Assembly (NCBI GenBank): GCA_944386225.1
Contig: CALXAH010000003.1
Span: 1 to 64,000 of the forward strand
Source: an uncultured Gemmiger sp.
Lineage (GTDB): Bacteria; Bacillota; Clostridia; Oscillospirales; Ruminococcaceae
Direction of reading: 5' to 3'
DNA: 64,000 nt
The translations under genes and the position numbers were made by a program. Shown piece by piece: positions 42,562-53,615 of the stretch (position 1 is its first letter; every line of letters starts with the position of its first letter). The notes beneath the pieces are model-generated. The model did not search any database and was not told the origin of the DNA. It saw nothing but the letters and a program-made list of their open reading frames with translations.

Positions 42562-43320
42562 ATGGAACAACGCACGGCAAAGCCGCCCCGCTACGTTCTG
42601 CTGGACACAGTCCGGGGCGTGACGGTGGTGAACATGATCCTGTATCATTTTCTCTATGACTGGTACGTGGTGCTGGGCCACGCGCCCGGCTGGCCTTGGC
42701 TGACCGGGGTGCGGGTATGGGAACGACTGATCTGCGGCACCTTTATCCTGCTGGCGGGGATCTGCCTGCATTTTGACCGGCATCCGGTGCGCCGGGGCGG
42801 GATGCTGTTCGGCTGGGGCTGCGTGATCACCCTGGTGACGGTGCTGGTAATGCCGGGGCAGGCGGTGCATTTCGGTATCCTGAGTTTTCTCGGCGCGGCC
42901 ATTGCCCTGACCGGGGCGCTGCGCGGGGTGCTGGGGCGTATTCCGGCCTGGGCGGGCCTGGCGGGCAGCCTGGTGCTGTTTGTGCTGCTGCGGCGTACCA
43001 GCGCGGGGCTGATCACCGTTGGCCCGCTGGTTCTGGCACAGATGCCGGCAGGGCTGTACCGGTGGTATCCGGGGGCGCTGCTGGGATTCCCGCCGGCAGG
43101 GTTTGTTTCCAGCGATTATTTTCCGCTGCTGCCCTGGCTGTTCCTGCTCTGGTGCGGATGGTTCGGCTGGAGGCTGGCCGCCCCGCGCCTGACCGCCGGG
43201 AAGCTGCTGCAGCGGCATATCCCCGCCTTTACCGCCATCGGCCGCAAAAGCCTGCTGCTCTACCTGCTGCACCAGCCCGTCTGCATGGCCCTGGCGTTTG
43301 GGCTGAACGCAGTGATTTGA
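42562..43320 (+). CDS. DUF1624/HGSNAT-like membrane protein
   Basis: 252 residues from MEQRTAKPPRYVLLDTVRGV (AAAGGAGG upstream; the earlier in-frame ATG lies in the typA terminator). Seven or so membrane helices with DTVRGVTVVNMILYHFLYDW near the N-terminus and AIGRKSLLLYLLHQPVCMAL at the end, the signature of DUF1624 and related heparan-alpha-glucosaminide N-acetyltransferase-like proteins. Substrate unknown. Confidence 0.82.
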   Translation: MEQRTAKPPRYVLLDTVRGVTVVNMILYHFLYDWYVVLGHAPGWPWLTGVRVWERLICGTFILLAGICLHFDRHPVRRGGMLFGWGCVITLVTVLVMPGQAVHFGILSFLGAAIALTGALRGVLGRIPAWAGLAGSLVLFVLLRRTSAGLITVGPLVLAQMPAGLYRWYPGALLGFPPAGFVSSDYFPLLPWLFLLWCGWFGWRLAAPRLTAGKLLQRHIPAFTAIGRKSLLLYLLHQPVCMALAFGLNAVI

Positions 43321-43325
43321 GCCGA

Positions 43326-43378
43326 TCTGGGGGGACAACGTCCCCCCAGACCCCGGAAATAAGGGCCGGAATACTCCG
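43326..43378. repeat. REP-like palindromic repeat, copy 3
   Basis: CTGGGGGGAC-AAC-GTCCCCCCAGACCCCGG followed by a second hairpin AGGGCCGGA-ATAC-TCCGGCCCT. The same two-hairpin layout follows the antiporter gene at 28731-28806. Lies directly after the DUF1624 stop. Confidence 0.65.
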
Positions 43379-43400
43379 GCCCTGGGGAAAGAAAAATAAC

Positions 43401-43440
43401 AAAGGCTCACGCAAAACCATATTGGTTTGCGTGAGCCTTA
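43401..43440. terminator. Bidirectional terminator
   Basis: Perfect 14-base arms AAGGCTCACGCAAA / TTTGCGTGAGCCTT with an ACCATATTGG centre; T/A runs on both sides. Confidence 0.8.
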
Positions 43441-43454
43441 TTTCTATATAAATC

Positions 43455-43525
43455 CCCTATGGCCGAAGGTATTCGGCCATGATTTCAGGGGGTATGGGGG
43501 GAACGTTGTTCCCCCCATATTGGCT
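43455..43525. repeat. REP-like palindromic repeat, copy 4
   Basis: GGGGGTATGGGGGGAACG then TTGTTCCCCCCATATTGGCT (43486-43525), an inverted near-identical copy of the element at 28731. Its partner hairpin TATGGCCGAAGG / CTTCGGCCAT-type lies at 43458-43481. Located just downstream of the yggS stop on the minus strand. Confidence 0.7.
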
Positions 43526-44237
43526 ATACTTTATACGCCCGCGGCCCGAAGATAGCGGTGCCTACCCGCACGAGGGTTGCGCCCTCGGCGATGGCCTGTT
43601 CAAAATCGCCGCTCATCCCCATGGAAAGCATCTCCATCCGCACCCGGCTGTCCCCTTTCCAGCGGTCGGCGGCCTCGTCAAACAGGCGGCGCATGGCGGC
43701 AAACCACCGCCGCGCCTCCCCCGGCTGTTCCTCCACCGGCGGAATGGTCATCAGCCCCTGCACCTGTACCGAAGGCTGCGCCGCGGCCGCCTCCAGCAGC
43801 GCCCACAGCGCCCCGGGCTCGATCCCGCTCTTGCTCCCCTCCCCGCCGATATTCACCTCCAGCAGAATCGGCTGCACCAGCCCCCGGCGCTGGGCCTCGG
43901 CGGCAATCTTGCTGAGCAGATGCTCGCTGTCCACCGACTGGATCAGATCGCAGCCCACCACCTGCTTGACCTTGTTGGTCTGTAAATGTCCGATAAAATG
44001 GGCCGGTTTCGGTGCATAGGCGTTTGCCGCCTGCTTCTCCACCAGCTCCTGCACCCGGTTCTCGCCAAACAGATCAATGGGCAGGGGCGCCGCCAGCCGC
44101 ACCGTTTCCGCCGTGCGGGTCTTGCTGGCCGCGCAGAGCAGCACCTCGTCCGGCCTGCGCCCGGCGGCCCGGGCCGCGTCGGCCATGCGGGCGCGGATGC
44201 TCTCCACATTCGCCCGCAATGTTTCCTGTTCCGTCAC
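43524..44237 (-). CDS. YggS-family pyridoxal phosphate homeostasis protein
   Basis: 237 residues from GTG 44237, overlapping the upstream stop (GTGA). PLP-binding TIM barrel: VLLCAASKTRTAETVRLAAP (active-site Lys in ASK), LFGENRVQELVEKQ, AHFIGHLQTNKVKQVVG, EVNIGGEGSKSGI, LMTIPPVEE, LSMGMSGDFEQAIAEGATLV and RVGTAIFGPR. Cytoplasmic PLP carrier. The frame is open to 44459 inside its neighbour but without support. Confidence 0.93.
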   Translation of the reverse strand: MTEQETLRANVESIRARMADAARAAGRRPDEVLLCAASKTRTAETVRLAAPLPIDLFGENRVQELVEKQAANAYAPKPAHFIGHLQTNKVKQVVGCDLIQSVDSEHLLSKIAAEAQRRGLVQPILLEVNIGGEGSKSGIEPGALWALLEAAAAQPSVQVQGLMTIPPVEEQPGEARRWFAAMRRLFDEAADRWKGDSRVRMEMLSMGMSGDFEQAIAEGATLVRVGTAIFGPRAYKV

Positions 44238-44824
44238 GGCTGCACGCCCCCTTCCCCCTGCTGGCTGTGGATGTCCGCGGTGTAGACCGCCCGGGCCCCG
44301 CCCACGTAGGGCGGACGGGTGCGGGCCGCGGTCAGATGGGCGCTGCCGATGGCACAAAGGCTCAGCCGCACCGGCACCGCCACCCGCCGCAGATGCATCC
44401 CGATAAAGGTATCCCCGATATCCAGCCCGGCGGCGGCGCTCACCTCGCAGACCGCGCAAGGCGCCTCAAAGGCCTGCCAGGCCGCGGTGGCAAAACTGCC
44501 TCCCGCCTTGGGCTGCGGCACCACGCTCACGATCTGTTCCCACCGGGTCACCGCCGCCCGCTCCACAATCAGGCTGCGGTTCAGATGCTCGCAACACTGG
44601 GCCGCCAGATACAGCCCCTTTTCCCGCAAAGGCGGCAGCAGCCCTTCCAGCACCGCTTTAGCCGTTTCAAAGCTGGAACCGTGGCCGATGTGTTCCCCCA
44701 GAATCTCGCTGGAGGAACAGCCCACCACCACAATATCGCCGGGCGCTGTGTCCGCCGCCGCCAGCAGTTCTTCCATGGCCCGGCGGCTCTGCCGCCGCAC
44801 CAGGGCCAGTTCCTGTTCGTTCAT
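44234..44824 (-). CDS. UPF0340/TIGR01440 (YwlG-like) protein
   Basis: 196 residues. VVGCSSSEILGEHIGHGSSF, GLYLAAQCCEHLNRSLIVER, GGSFATAAW, GLDIGDTFIGMHLRRVAVPV and IGSAHLTAARTRPPYVGGAR are the conserved blocks of the family. Biochemical role not established. Coupled to yggS by a 4-base overlap. Confidence 0.9.
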   Translation of the reverse strand: MNEQELALVRRQSRRAMEELLAAADTAPGDIVVVGCSSSEILGEHIGHGSSFETAKAVLEGLLPPLREKGLYLAAQCCEHLNRSLIVERAAVTRWEQIVSVVPQPKAGGSFATAAWQAFEAPCAVCEVSAAAGLDIGDTFIGMHLRRVAVPVRLSLCAIGSAHLTAARTRPPYVGGARAVYTADIHSQQGEGGVQP

Positions 44825-44831
44825 TTCCCAT

Positions 44832-44993
44832 TCACCGCCTTTTTGTCAACTGCGCCATAATAAAACCGCCCATCACCGCTACCGCCAGCACCACGCCGAA
44901 CCCCGGGATATTCCACCCGTCGCTCATCTCCAGCGCCGTGCCCAGCAGCCAGGCGGCCAGGGTACAGACAATGCTCAGTATCGTCATACCCAT
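44832..44993 (-). CDS. 53-residue membrane protein
   Basis: Starts at MGMTILSIVCTLAAWLLGTA with GGGGAGG nine bases upstream, two bases after the CYTH stop. Two hydrophobic segments (about 4-20 and 32-47, FGVVLAVAVMGGFIM) with a TKRR tail. No family recognised; tight spacing on both sides supports it being an operon member. Confidence 0.55.
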   Translation of the reverse strand: MGMTILSIVCTLAAWLLGTALEMSDGWNIPGFGVVLAVAVMGGFIMAQLTKRR

Positions 44994-44994
44994 C

Positions 44995-45483
44995 TCACAT
45001 ACCTCCCCGGGTAGCCTCCCAGTAGGCCCCCATGCTCTGGCCGGGCTGGCCGGTCACCTCGTTGGCCAGGTAGGCCGCCAGCGCCTGGGGCGGTTGCCAG
45101 GCCAGGGCCTGGGCCTCGGTGTCGAACTCCACCTCCGCGTACCAGAACTCCCCCGGCTGGCCCGCGTCCACCCGGTTGGCCTCCAGAACCAGCCCGCCGG
45201 GCAGGGCGTACCGGCGCTGCTCCTTTTCAATCAGCGGGCGGCCGATGAACGCCTCCAGCTTGCGGAAGGTCTCCTCGTCCACCCGGGTTTCGATCTCCTG
45301 GCGGGACAGCCCGCCCGCGCTTTTGAAACACAGCACATAGGCCGCGGGCTGGCCGTCCGGCTGCTCGCTGCGGATGCGCACGGTGGGCCGCACCGTGATA
45401 TAGCCCTGCCGCATGGTAAAGCGGGCCGTCCGGGGCAGGCCCTGGGGCCAGCCGGTCACCAGCCATTTCCGTTCAATCTCCAA
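44995..45483 (-). CDS. CYTH-domain triphosphate tunnel protein
   Basis: 162 residues from TTG 45483 (AAGGGG upstream), giving the usual EIERKWLVTG opening. Tunnel-forming Glu/Arg/Lys-rich strands: MRQGYITVRPTVRIRSEQPD, YVLCFKSAGGLSRQEIETRV, IEKEQRRYALPGGLVLEANR and FWYAEVEFDTEAQA. Bacterial members hydrolyse inorganic triphosphate or make cyclic AMP; the compact form here suggests a triphosphatase. Confidence 0.85.
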   Translation of the reverse strand: MEIERKWLVTGWPQGLPRTARFTMRQGYITVRPTVRIRSEQPDGQPAAYVLCFKSAGGLSRQEIETRVDEETFRKLEAFIGRPLIEKEQRRYALPGGLVLEANRVDAGQPGEFWYAEVEFDTEAQALAWQPPQALAAYLANEVTGQPGQSMGAYWEATRGGM

Positions 45484-45552
45484 ACCTTCATCGCCCCTTT
45501 CTCTTTTCCTATTATACCCCCGGCGGCAAGGGCCCCGCAACCGAAAAATCAC

Positions 45553-45581
45553 TTGCCCTGCGGCTCCGGGGCGGGTATACT
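45553..45581 (+). promoter_or_regulatory. Promoter of the rRNA methyltransferase gene
   Basis: TTGCCC (45553-45558), 17-base spacer, TATACT (45576-45581), 33 bases before the ATG. Confidence 0.75.
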
Positions 45582-45614
45582 GGTTAGGAGAAGATACAAG
45601 CGGGAGGAACCGAC

Positions 45615-46835
45615 ATGAAAACCACACGCCCCTGGCCCTGTTACACCGTGACCCCCAAGGCGGAGGCCGCCCTGGTGGGCGGGCATCCCTGGGTATACGA
45701 AGACGAGATCACCGCCGCCCCCGACACGGCGCCGGAAAACGGCAGCCTGGTGGACGTGCTCAGCGCCAAGGGCCGGTACCTGGGCACCGGGTTTTTGAGC
45801 CAGCACAGCAAGATCCGCATCCGGCTGGTGAGCCGCAACGCCAACGACAAATTTGACGAAGCGTTCTGGCGGCGGCGGATCGAGTACGCCTGGGCCTACC
45901 GCAAGGCGGTGATCGAACCGGAACACTGGCACTGCTGCCGGGTGATCTTTGGCGAGGCCGACCAGTTCCCCGGCCTGACCGCCGACCGGTTCGGGGATGT
46001 GCTGGTGGTGCAGATCCTGTCGGTGGGCATCGAGCGGATCAAGGGCATGCTGCTGCCCCTGCTGGCGGATGTGCTGCGGGCCGATGGGCAGGAGATCCGC
46101 GGTGTATACGAGCGGGAGGACGCAGCCCTGCGGGAAAAGGAGGGCCTGCCCCTGTTCAAGGGCTGGTTCGGCACGGACGGCGGCGCTACCCAGGTGGCCA
46201 TCACCGAAAACGGCGTGCGGTACACGGTGGACTTTGAAAACGGGCAAAAGACCGGGTTCTTCCTGGATCAGAAGTACAACCGGCAGGCGGTGGCCCGGCT
46301 GGCCCGGGGGCGCCGGGTGCTGGACTGCTTCACCCACACCGGCAGCTTTGCGCTGAACGCGGCCATGGGCGGCGCGGCCCACGTGACCGCCGTGGATGTG
46401 AGCGAGACCGCCGTGGAGATGGCCCGGGCCAATGCGGTGGCCAACGGCCTTGACGACCGGATGGATTTTGTCTGCTGCGACGTGTTTGATCTGCTGCCCC
46501 GGCTGGAGAAAGAGGGCAGCGGCTACGACTTTATCATTCTGGACCCGCCCGCCTTTACCAAGGCCCGCAAGACCGCCCAGAACGCCATGCGCGGCTACAA
46601 GGAGATCAACTACCGGGCCATGAAGCTGCTACCCCGGGGCGGCTATCTGGCCACCGCCAGCTGCAGCCATTTTGCCACCGAGGCCATGTTCCGCAAGATG
46701 CTGCACAGCGCCGCGGCGGATGCCGGGCGGCAGCTTCGCCAGATCGAGGTGCGCCAGCAGGCGGCGGATCATCCGGTGCTGTGGGGCGTGGAGGAAACCG
46801 AATATCTGAAATTCTTCCTGTTCCAGGTGGTGTAA
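45615..46835 (+). CDS. Class I SAM-dependent rRNA methyltransferase (RlmI-like)
   Basis: 406 residues (GGGAGGAACC upstream). N-terminal PUA domain (KAEAALVGGHPWVYEDEITA, YLGTGFLSQHSKIRIRLVSR), central EEHD-type domain and a Rossmann methyltransferase: KTGFFLDQKYNRQAVARLAR, VLDCFTHTGSFALNAAMGGA, AVDVSETAVEMARANA and the catalytic-region IILDPPAFTKARK. Probably methylates a cytosine in 23S rRNA. Confidence 0.92.
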   Translation: MKTTRPWPCYTVTPKAEAALVGGHPWVYEDEITAAPDTAPENGSLVDVLSAKGRYLGTGFLSQHSKIRIRLVSRNANDKFDEAFWRRRIEYAWAYRKAVIEPEHWHCCRVIFGEADQFPGLTADRFGDVLVVQILSVGIERIKGMLLPLLADVLRADGQEIRGVYEREDAALREKEGLPLFKGWFGTDGGATQVAITENGVRYTVDFENGQKTGFFLDQKYNRQAVARLARGRRVLDCFTHTGSFALNAAMGGAAHVTAVDVSETAVEMARANAVANGLDDRMDFVCCDVFDLLPRLEKEGSGYDFIILDPPAFTKARKTAQNAMRGYKEINYRAMKLLPRGGYLATASCSHFATEAMFRKMLHSAAADAGRQLRQIEVRQQAADHPVLWGVEETEYLKFFLFQVV

Positions 46836-46841
46836 AAAATC

Positions 46842-46870
46842 TTGACCGGCGGGTGCAAATGCCCTATCAT
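46842..46870 (+). promoter_or_regulatory. Glutamine synthetase promoter
   Basis: TTGACC (46842-46847), 17-base spacer, TATCAT (46865-46870), immediately after the methyltransferase stop. Confidence 0.8.
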
Positions 46871-46926
46871 AGAAAGGTAATGCCGCGGGGTGCGGCATCG
46901 AGTGTGAGAACGGAGGGGTATCGTAT

Positions 46927-49017
<2,091 letters not shown>

Positions 49018-49033
49018 TGGAATTGCCAGCATG

Positions 49034-49072
49034 AAACCGCCCGCCGGAGCTGTCCGGCGGGCGGTTTTCTTT
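49034..49072 (+). terminator. glnN terminator
   Basis: AAACCGCCCGCCGGA / TCCGGCGGGCGGTTT with a GCTG loop and TTCTTT. Confidence 0.9.
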
Positions 49073-49087
49073 GAAACAATATATAAG

Positions 49088-49131
49088 CGGGCGGGGCCCG
49101 GCACACTCAGCGCCGGGCCCCGCCCGTTTTC
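49088..49131. terminator. Terminator between glnN and the flavin reductase
   Basis: Perfect 15-base stem CGGGCGGGGCCCGGC / GCCGGGCCCCGCCCG; TTTTC on the plus side, CTTATAT on the minus side, so it may serve both strands. Confidence 0.75.
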
Positions 49132-49152
49132 TATGTCAGGGATTGGGAAAGC

Positions 49153-51609
49153 TTATTCAGCCGCCGCAGCCTGGCCGGCGATACGGCCGGAAACCAGGAT
49201 CTCGGTGATGGCGTTGCCGCCCAGACGGTTGCCGGCGAAGATACCGCCGGTGACCTCACCGGCCGCATACAGGCCGGGGATGATGCTGCCGTCCTCGGTG
49301 AGGACATGGCGCTGCTCATCCACCACCAGACCGCCCATGGTGTGATGGGTGCTGGGGGCCAGGAAACGGACAGACAGGATGCCTTCTTCGTTGAAGCTGC
49401 CGTCCTCGTTGTAGTTGCCGATGGGGGCGTTGGCCGCGCTCTTGGGCACGTCCAGGCTGTCCAGCTCACCGTTGAAGTAGGCGGTGTCGTACTCCATGAT
49501 GGTCTCGCGCAGGGTGTCGGCACTGATGCCGGTCAGCTCCGCGGCTTCGGCCAGGGTGCAGAAGTACTCCTTGCCCTCACGGTTGTTGGCGCTGGTGTTG
49601 TCGCCGCCGTTCTGCAGCTGGACGGTCAGGCCGTTCTCGCCGCCGTAGGTCAGCTGGCCCTGGCTGAGCACGTCGCGCTCGGCGCTCTCATCCACGAACC
49701 GCTTGCCCTCGTTCTCGGTGCCCGCCGGGCTGACGAAGATCACGTCCTCGCCCATACCGCCGGCCAGCTTGCCGTCGTCGGCCCAGCCCAGAGGCATCAG
49801 CTGGGTGAAGCCCATGCCGGTGACCGCTGCGCCCACTTCCTGGGCCATGGTGATGCCTTCACCCTGGGCCAGGCTGCGGTTGGTGGTCAGGATGCTGGCG
49901 CTCAGCTCTTCCGCGTTCCAGTATTCGTTGGTGCCCAGCACCATCTCGATGTTGGCAGCATAGCCGCCGGTGGCCAGGATCACGGCCTTGTTGGCGTGCA
50001 GGGTGACGGGGGTGCCGTCGTACATCTCGCAGGTCACGCCGGTCACACGGCCGGTGTCATCGGTGATCAGGCTCTTGGCGGTGGTGCGGTACATGACCTC
50101 GTTCGCCTCGTTGGCCTTGAGCACGGTGTTGATGGGCACCGCGAAGTAGCAGCCGTACTTGCTGTTGTCCTCCACACCGTCCACGACGCCGCCCACGAAG
50201 GTATTGATACGCTGCCACATGCAGCCGATCAGGGTGTTGCAGGTGGTGCCCCAGTCAAAGACGGAGCCCTGGTCGGCCATCCAGGCCTTGGTGTCGCCGA
50301 TCTGCTCCACCACCTGGCACACCAGGTCGATGTTGCTGTAGATCCAGTAGCTGTGGTCGTTGCTCAGACGCAGACCGCCGTAGTAGGTCTGGAAGATGTG
50401 CAGCTCGGGGGTGGAGAACACGGTCAGGTCGGTCTCCTGCGCACCGGCAGCAATCTTGGCGTCGGCCCAATCCAGGTACTCCTGAATCTGGGCTTTCAGG
50501 GTCTGCAGGGTTTCCAGGTACTCGGCATGTACGCCGCGGTTGGGCAGGTCGTACTCCTCAACGGTCAGGGCCTCGTCGGTATCCACGGTCTCGTCGAAGG
50601 GCTCCTCGCTCCAGTTCAGGATCATGCGCAGGGTATCCAGACGGCCCATGTCGTTGGTGGCCTTGTCGTAGGTTTCGCCGTTGTACTCACACACACCGGT
50701 GGTGGCGTCCGGGTTCTTCGGATCCCACACCTGGTAGTCCGCTACGTTCTGGTAGGAGCAGCCGGCCACCAGGGTGTTGCCGCCGGCTTCGGCTTCCTTC
50801 TCCACGATGCAGACGGTGGCGCCGTCCTGGGCAGCCTGAGCCGCAGCGGCCACACCGGCGCCGCCGGCGCCCACAACCACCACGTCAAAGGTCTTTTCGA
50901 TGGCTTCGCCCGGGGTCACTTCGTAGGGAATCTTGCCCTCCCGCAGGGCGGCCACGTCGCAGCCGGCCTGGGCAGCGGCATCCTCCACAGCGGCCAGAAT
51001 GGCGTTGCTGGTGAAGGTGGCGCCCGCCAGACCGTCCACACCGGTGGAGGTGAATTCCATGATCTCCTCGCCCACGATGTCGAAGGCGGGGGTACCCACG
51101 TGATCGGTCTCGCTGCTGGACACCACCTCAATGCTGGTGATGGCGTCCTCGGTGAAGGTCACAGCCAGCTCCACCGGGCCGCCGTAGCCCTCACCGGTGC
51201 CGGTGTAGGTGCCGGGGGTGAAAGCCAGCTCGCCGACTTCCGCCACGTTGCCCTTGGCCGCCTCAATGGCAGCCGCGGCAGCGGTCTTGGCCGCGTCGCT
51301 GGTCAGGGTCGCGCCGGCCACGCCGTCGATCTCGGCGGACTGGGCATCCAGGATGCTGGACGCCAGGGTCTCCAGGGCCGCGCCGCCGATGCTCTCGGTC
51401 TCGCCGGGGCCTTCCACCTTAACGTCGGTGATCTTGTCCGCGTCCACGGTGATGGTGACGGTCACGTCGCCGCCGTAGCCGCGTTCGCTGGCCGAATAGA
51501 TGCCCGGGGTGTAGACCCCGGCGGCCGAATCGCTCTTGCCGCAGCCCACTGCCGCCAGCAGCAGGCAGCCGGCCAGCACGAGGGCCAGAATGCGTCTGCT
51601 CATCTTCAT
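49153..51609 (-). CDS. Secreted flavinylated fumarate-reductase-like flavoprotein
   Basis: 818 residues. Lipoprotein signal MKMSRRILALVLAGCLLLAA with lipobox Cys at 23. Two consecutive FMN-bind domains (about 30-115 and 120-215), each with the covalent-flavin motif: DGVAGATLTS (near 100) and DGLAGATFTS (near 200). Then a FAD-binding reductase domain: VVVGAGGAGVAAAAQAA, VEKEAEAGGNT, ILATGGYAANIEM, STHHTMGGLVV and GLYAAGEVTGGIFAGNRLGG. ApbE-type flavinylation would pass electrons from membrane quinones to an extracellular acceptor. The acceptor (fumarate, urocanate, cinnamate-like) cannot be read. Divergent from a sensor kinase. Confidence 0.9.
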   Translation of the reverse strand: MKMSRRILALVLAGCLLLAAVGCGKSDSAAGVYTPGIYSASERGYGGDVTVTITVDADKITDVKVEGPGETESIGGAALETLASSILDAQSAEIDGVAGATLTSDAAKTAAAAAIEAAKGNVAEVGELAFTPGTYTGTGEGYGGPVELAVTFTEDAITSIEVVSSSETDHVGTPAFDIVGEEIMEFTSTGVDGLAGATFTSNAILAAVEDAAAQAGCDVAALREGKIPYEVTPGEAIEKTFDVVVVGAGGAGVAAAAQAAQDGATVCIVEKEAEAGGNTLVAGCSYQNVADYQVWDPKNPDATTGVCEYNGETYDKATNDMGRLDTLRMILNWSEEPFDETVDTDEALTVEEYDLPNRGVHAEYLETLQTLKAQIQEYLDWADAKIAAGAQETDLTVFSTPELHIFQTYYGGLRLSNDHSYWIYSNIDLVCQVVEQIGDTKAWMADQGSVFDWGTTCNTLIGCMWQRINTFVGGVVDGVEDNSKYGCYFAVPINTVLKANEANEVMYRTTAKSLITDDTGRVTGVTCEMYDGTPVTLHANKAVILATGGYAANIEMVLGTNEYWNAEELSASILTTNRSLAQGEGITMAQEVGAAVTGMGFTQLMPLGWADDGKLAGGMGEDVIFVSPAGTENEGKRFVDESAERDVLSQGQLTYGGENGLTVQLQNGGDNTSANNREGKEYFCTLAEAAELTGISADTLRETIMEYDTAYFNGELDSLDVPKSAANAPIGNYNEDGSFNEEGILSVRFLAPSTHHTMGGLVVDEQRHVLTEDGSIIPGLYAAGEVTGGIFAGNRLGGNAITEILVSGRIAGQAAAAE

Positions 51610-51744
51610 CGGATTCCTCGATCTCCTTTACTCACATTGTCCGCCGGCCTCTCCGGCGGCTCCGGGGGCTATTGTACCATATCAGCAGGCCCGCCGGGGC
51701 GCTATGCTGAAAGCGGAAGTTTTACGCAAAAGGGAGGAACGCCC

Positions 51745-53615
51745 ATGATCCGCAACGGGCTGCGGGCCGGCGCACTGGCGCTGGCGCTGATGGCGTTTAC
51801 ATTCGGGCTTTGTTTCTGGCTGAACGGCCGTGCCCCGTTGTGCAGAACGGCACACCGGCGGTACCCGGCGCACCCGCCGCCCTGACCGGCTGGGAATGGG
51901 AGGGAAACGAGCAGTTTTTTGATCTGGAGACGGCGCCCGGCAGCCGGGCCGCGCTGCTGTACGGCGCGCTGGACGGGCCGCTGTACGACGACGGCGAGCT
52001 GCTGACCGGGCCGGTGCCCTATTCCCAGTTTTCCGGCCTTCGGCTGGAGGGGCCGGTGCAGCTGCAGCGTACCGCGGAAGGGCGCAGCGCGGTGCTGTAC
52101 CTGGCCGACGCGGACATAGCCCGGCAGGCGGTAATCACCTACAACACCCTGTTCGGGCTGGGGCTGGGGGTCACGGTGCTGATGGGGCTGTACGCCCTGT
52201 CCCTTTACTGGCACAAGCGCAGCGAAACCTACCTGGCCTGGTTTGCGGCCTACGCGGCGATGCTCACGGTGTGGAGCCTGGGCTCGCTGAGCAACGGGCA
52301 GGCACTGGGGGCGGCGGCCTTTGTCACCCGCAACGCCTACGGGTGGAGCGCCCTGCTGAACCTGTTTCTGTGTTTCCGGATGTTCGGCCTGCCGCTGCCG
52401 GGGCAGCGGCGCGGGGTACCCGGCTGGGCGCTGGCGCTGGGTGTGCTGGTGCTCTGGTGCCCGCTGTGCGCCGTGGTTCCGGCCGCCGTATGGGATCTGA
52501 CCCACGCAGGGCTGTTCCTGTGCAGCCTGTTTGTGCTGGTATGGGCCTGCGCCGCCCGGCGGCCGGGGGCCTGGCTGGCCCTGACCGGCCAGGCGCTGAG
52601 CCAGGGGCTGCGGATGGTGATTGCTCTGAACGGCCTGACCGGGCAGACGGTAGGGTTTTCGCTGCGCACCATGCAGTATGCCAAGCTGTTCAATCTTCCG
52701 TTCCTGCTTTGCGGAATGTGGATCATCAGCCGCAAATTTTCGGAACAGTTTACCCGCTCGGAGCAGCTTTCCGCCCAGCTGGAAACGGCGAATCACGGTC
52801 TGGAGCAGCAGGTGGAGCAGCGCACCCGGGCCCTGCGGGAGGAGCAGGTGCAGCGGGTGGCCTTTATGGCCAACGCCTTTCATGATCTGCGCACCCCGCT
52901 GTTTGTGGTACAGGGTTGCCTGGACCGGCTGGAATCCGGCGCGGAGACCGCCGGGAATCTGACCGGCGTGATGCGGGACCGGCTGGATTTCATGCGCAAA
53001 CTGGTGGAGGATATGTTCCTGATGGCCAAGCTGGAGGAAAAGCAGGTCATCTTTGACGAGGACCGGGTGCCGCTGGCCCCGCTGGCCGAACGGGTGACCG
53101 ACGGGCTGCGGGAAGCCGCCATCCGGCGGAATATACGGCTGACCCTGGAGATCCGGGACCGGTGCATCGCCTGGGGGGACGATCTGCGGCTGGAACAGGC
53201 GCTGCAGAACCTGGCAACCAACGCGCTGCATTACACCCCGCCGGGCGGCGTGGTGACGGTGCGGCTGTACGCGGACGGAACCGAGGTCTGCCTGGAGGTG
53301 CGGGATACCGGCCCCGGCATCCCGCTGGACGAGCAGGACAAGGTATTTCTGCGGTACTACCGCTCGCCCCGGGCCAAGCGGCAGGGTTCCAGCGGGCTGG
53401 GCCTGTCCATCGCCCGGCAGATCGTGCTGCAGCTCCAGGGCCGCATCACCCTGGACAGCCGGCCCGGTGAGGGCTCGGCCTTTACCATCCGGCTGCCGGC
53501 GGTGCGGCGGCCGGGGGGCGGAACCCCTGTAAACACAACAAAACGCGCCGGCGTTCCGGGGCAGCTTTGTGCCCGGAACGCCGGCGCGTTTTGTATTGCT
53601 TGGTTCAGGCGGTGA
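51745..53615 (+). CDS. Sensor histidine kinase, apparently frameshifted at both ends
   Basis: A good start (ATG 51745, GGGAGG upstream) encodes MIRNGLRAGALALALMAFTF, a signal/membrane helix, but this frame stops at 51885. The rest of the protein is in another frame from about 51810: extracellular domain, seven membrane helices (about 52100-52740; 7TMR-DISM-like), coiled coil, HisKA (AFHDLRTPLFVVQG, His codon 52881) and HATPase (NLATNALHYTPPGG, VRDTGPGIPL, GSSGLGLSIARQIV). One extra base in the CCCC run at 51835-51838 would fuse the two. At the 3' end the frame runs through a terminator to 53615; one base fewer in GGGGGG (53514-53519) would stop it at TAA 53530. No response regulator gene is adjacent. 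Confidence 0.75.
53540..53592. terminator. Bidirectional terminator
   Basis: Perfect 21-base stem from AAAACGCGCCGGCG to CGCCGGCGCGTTTT, 11-base loop. It lies inside the last open stretch of the kinase frame and 13 bases past the cotransporter stop. Confidence 0.9.
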
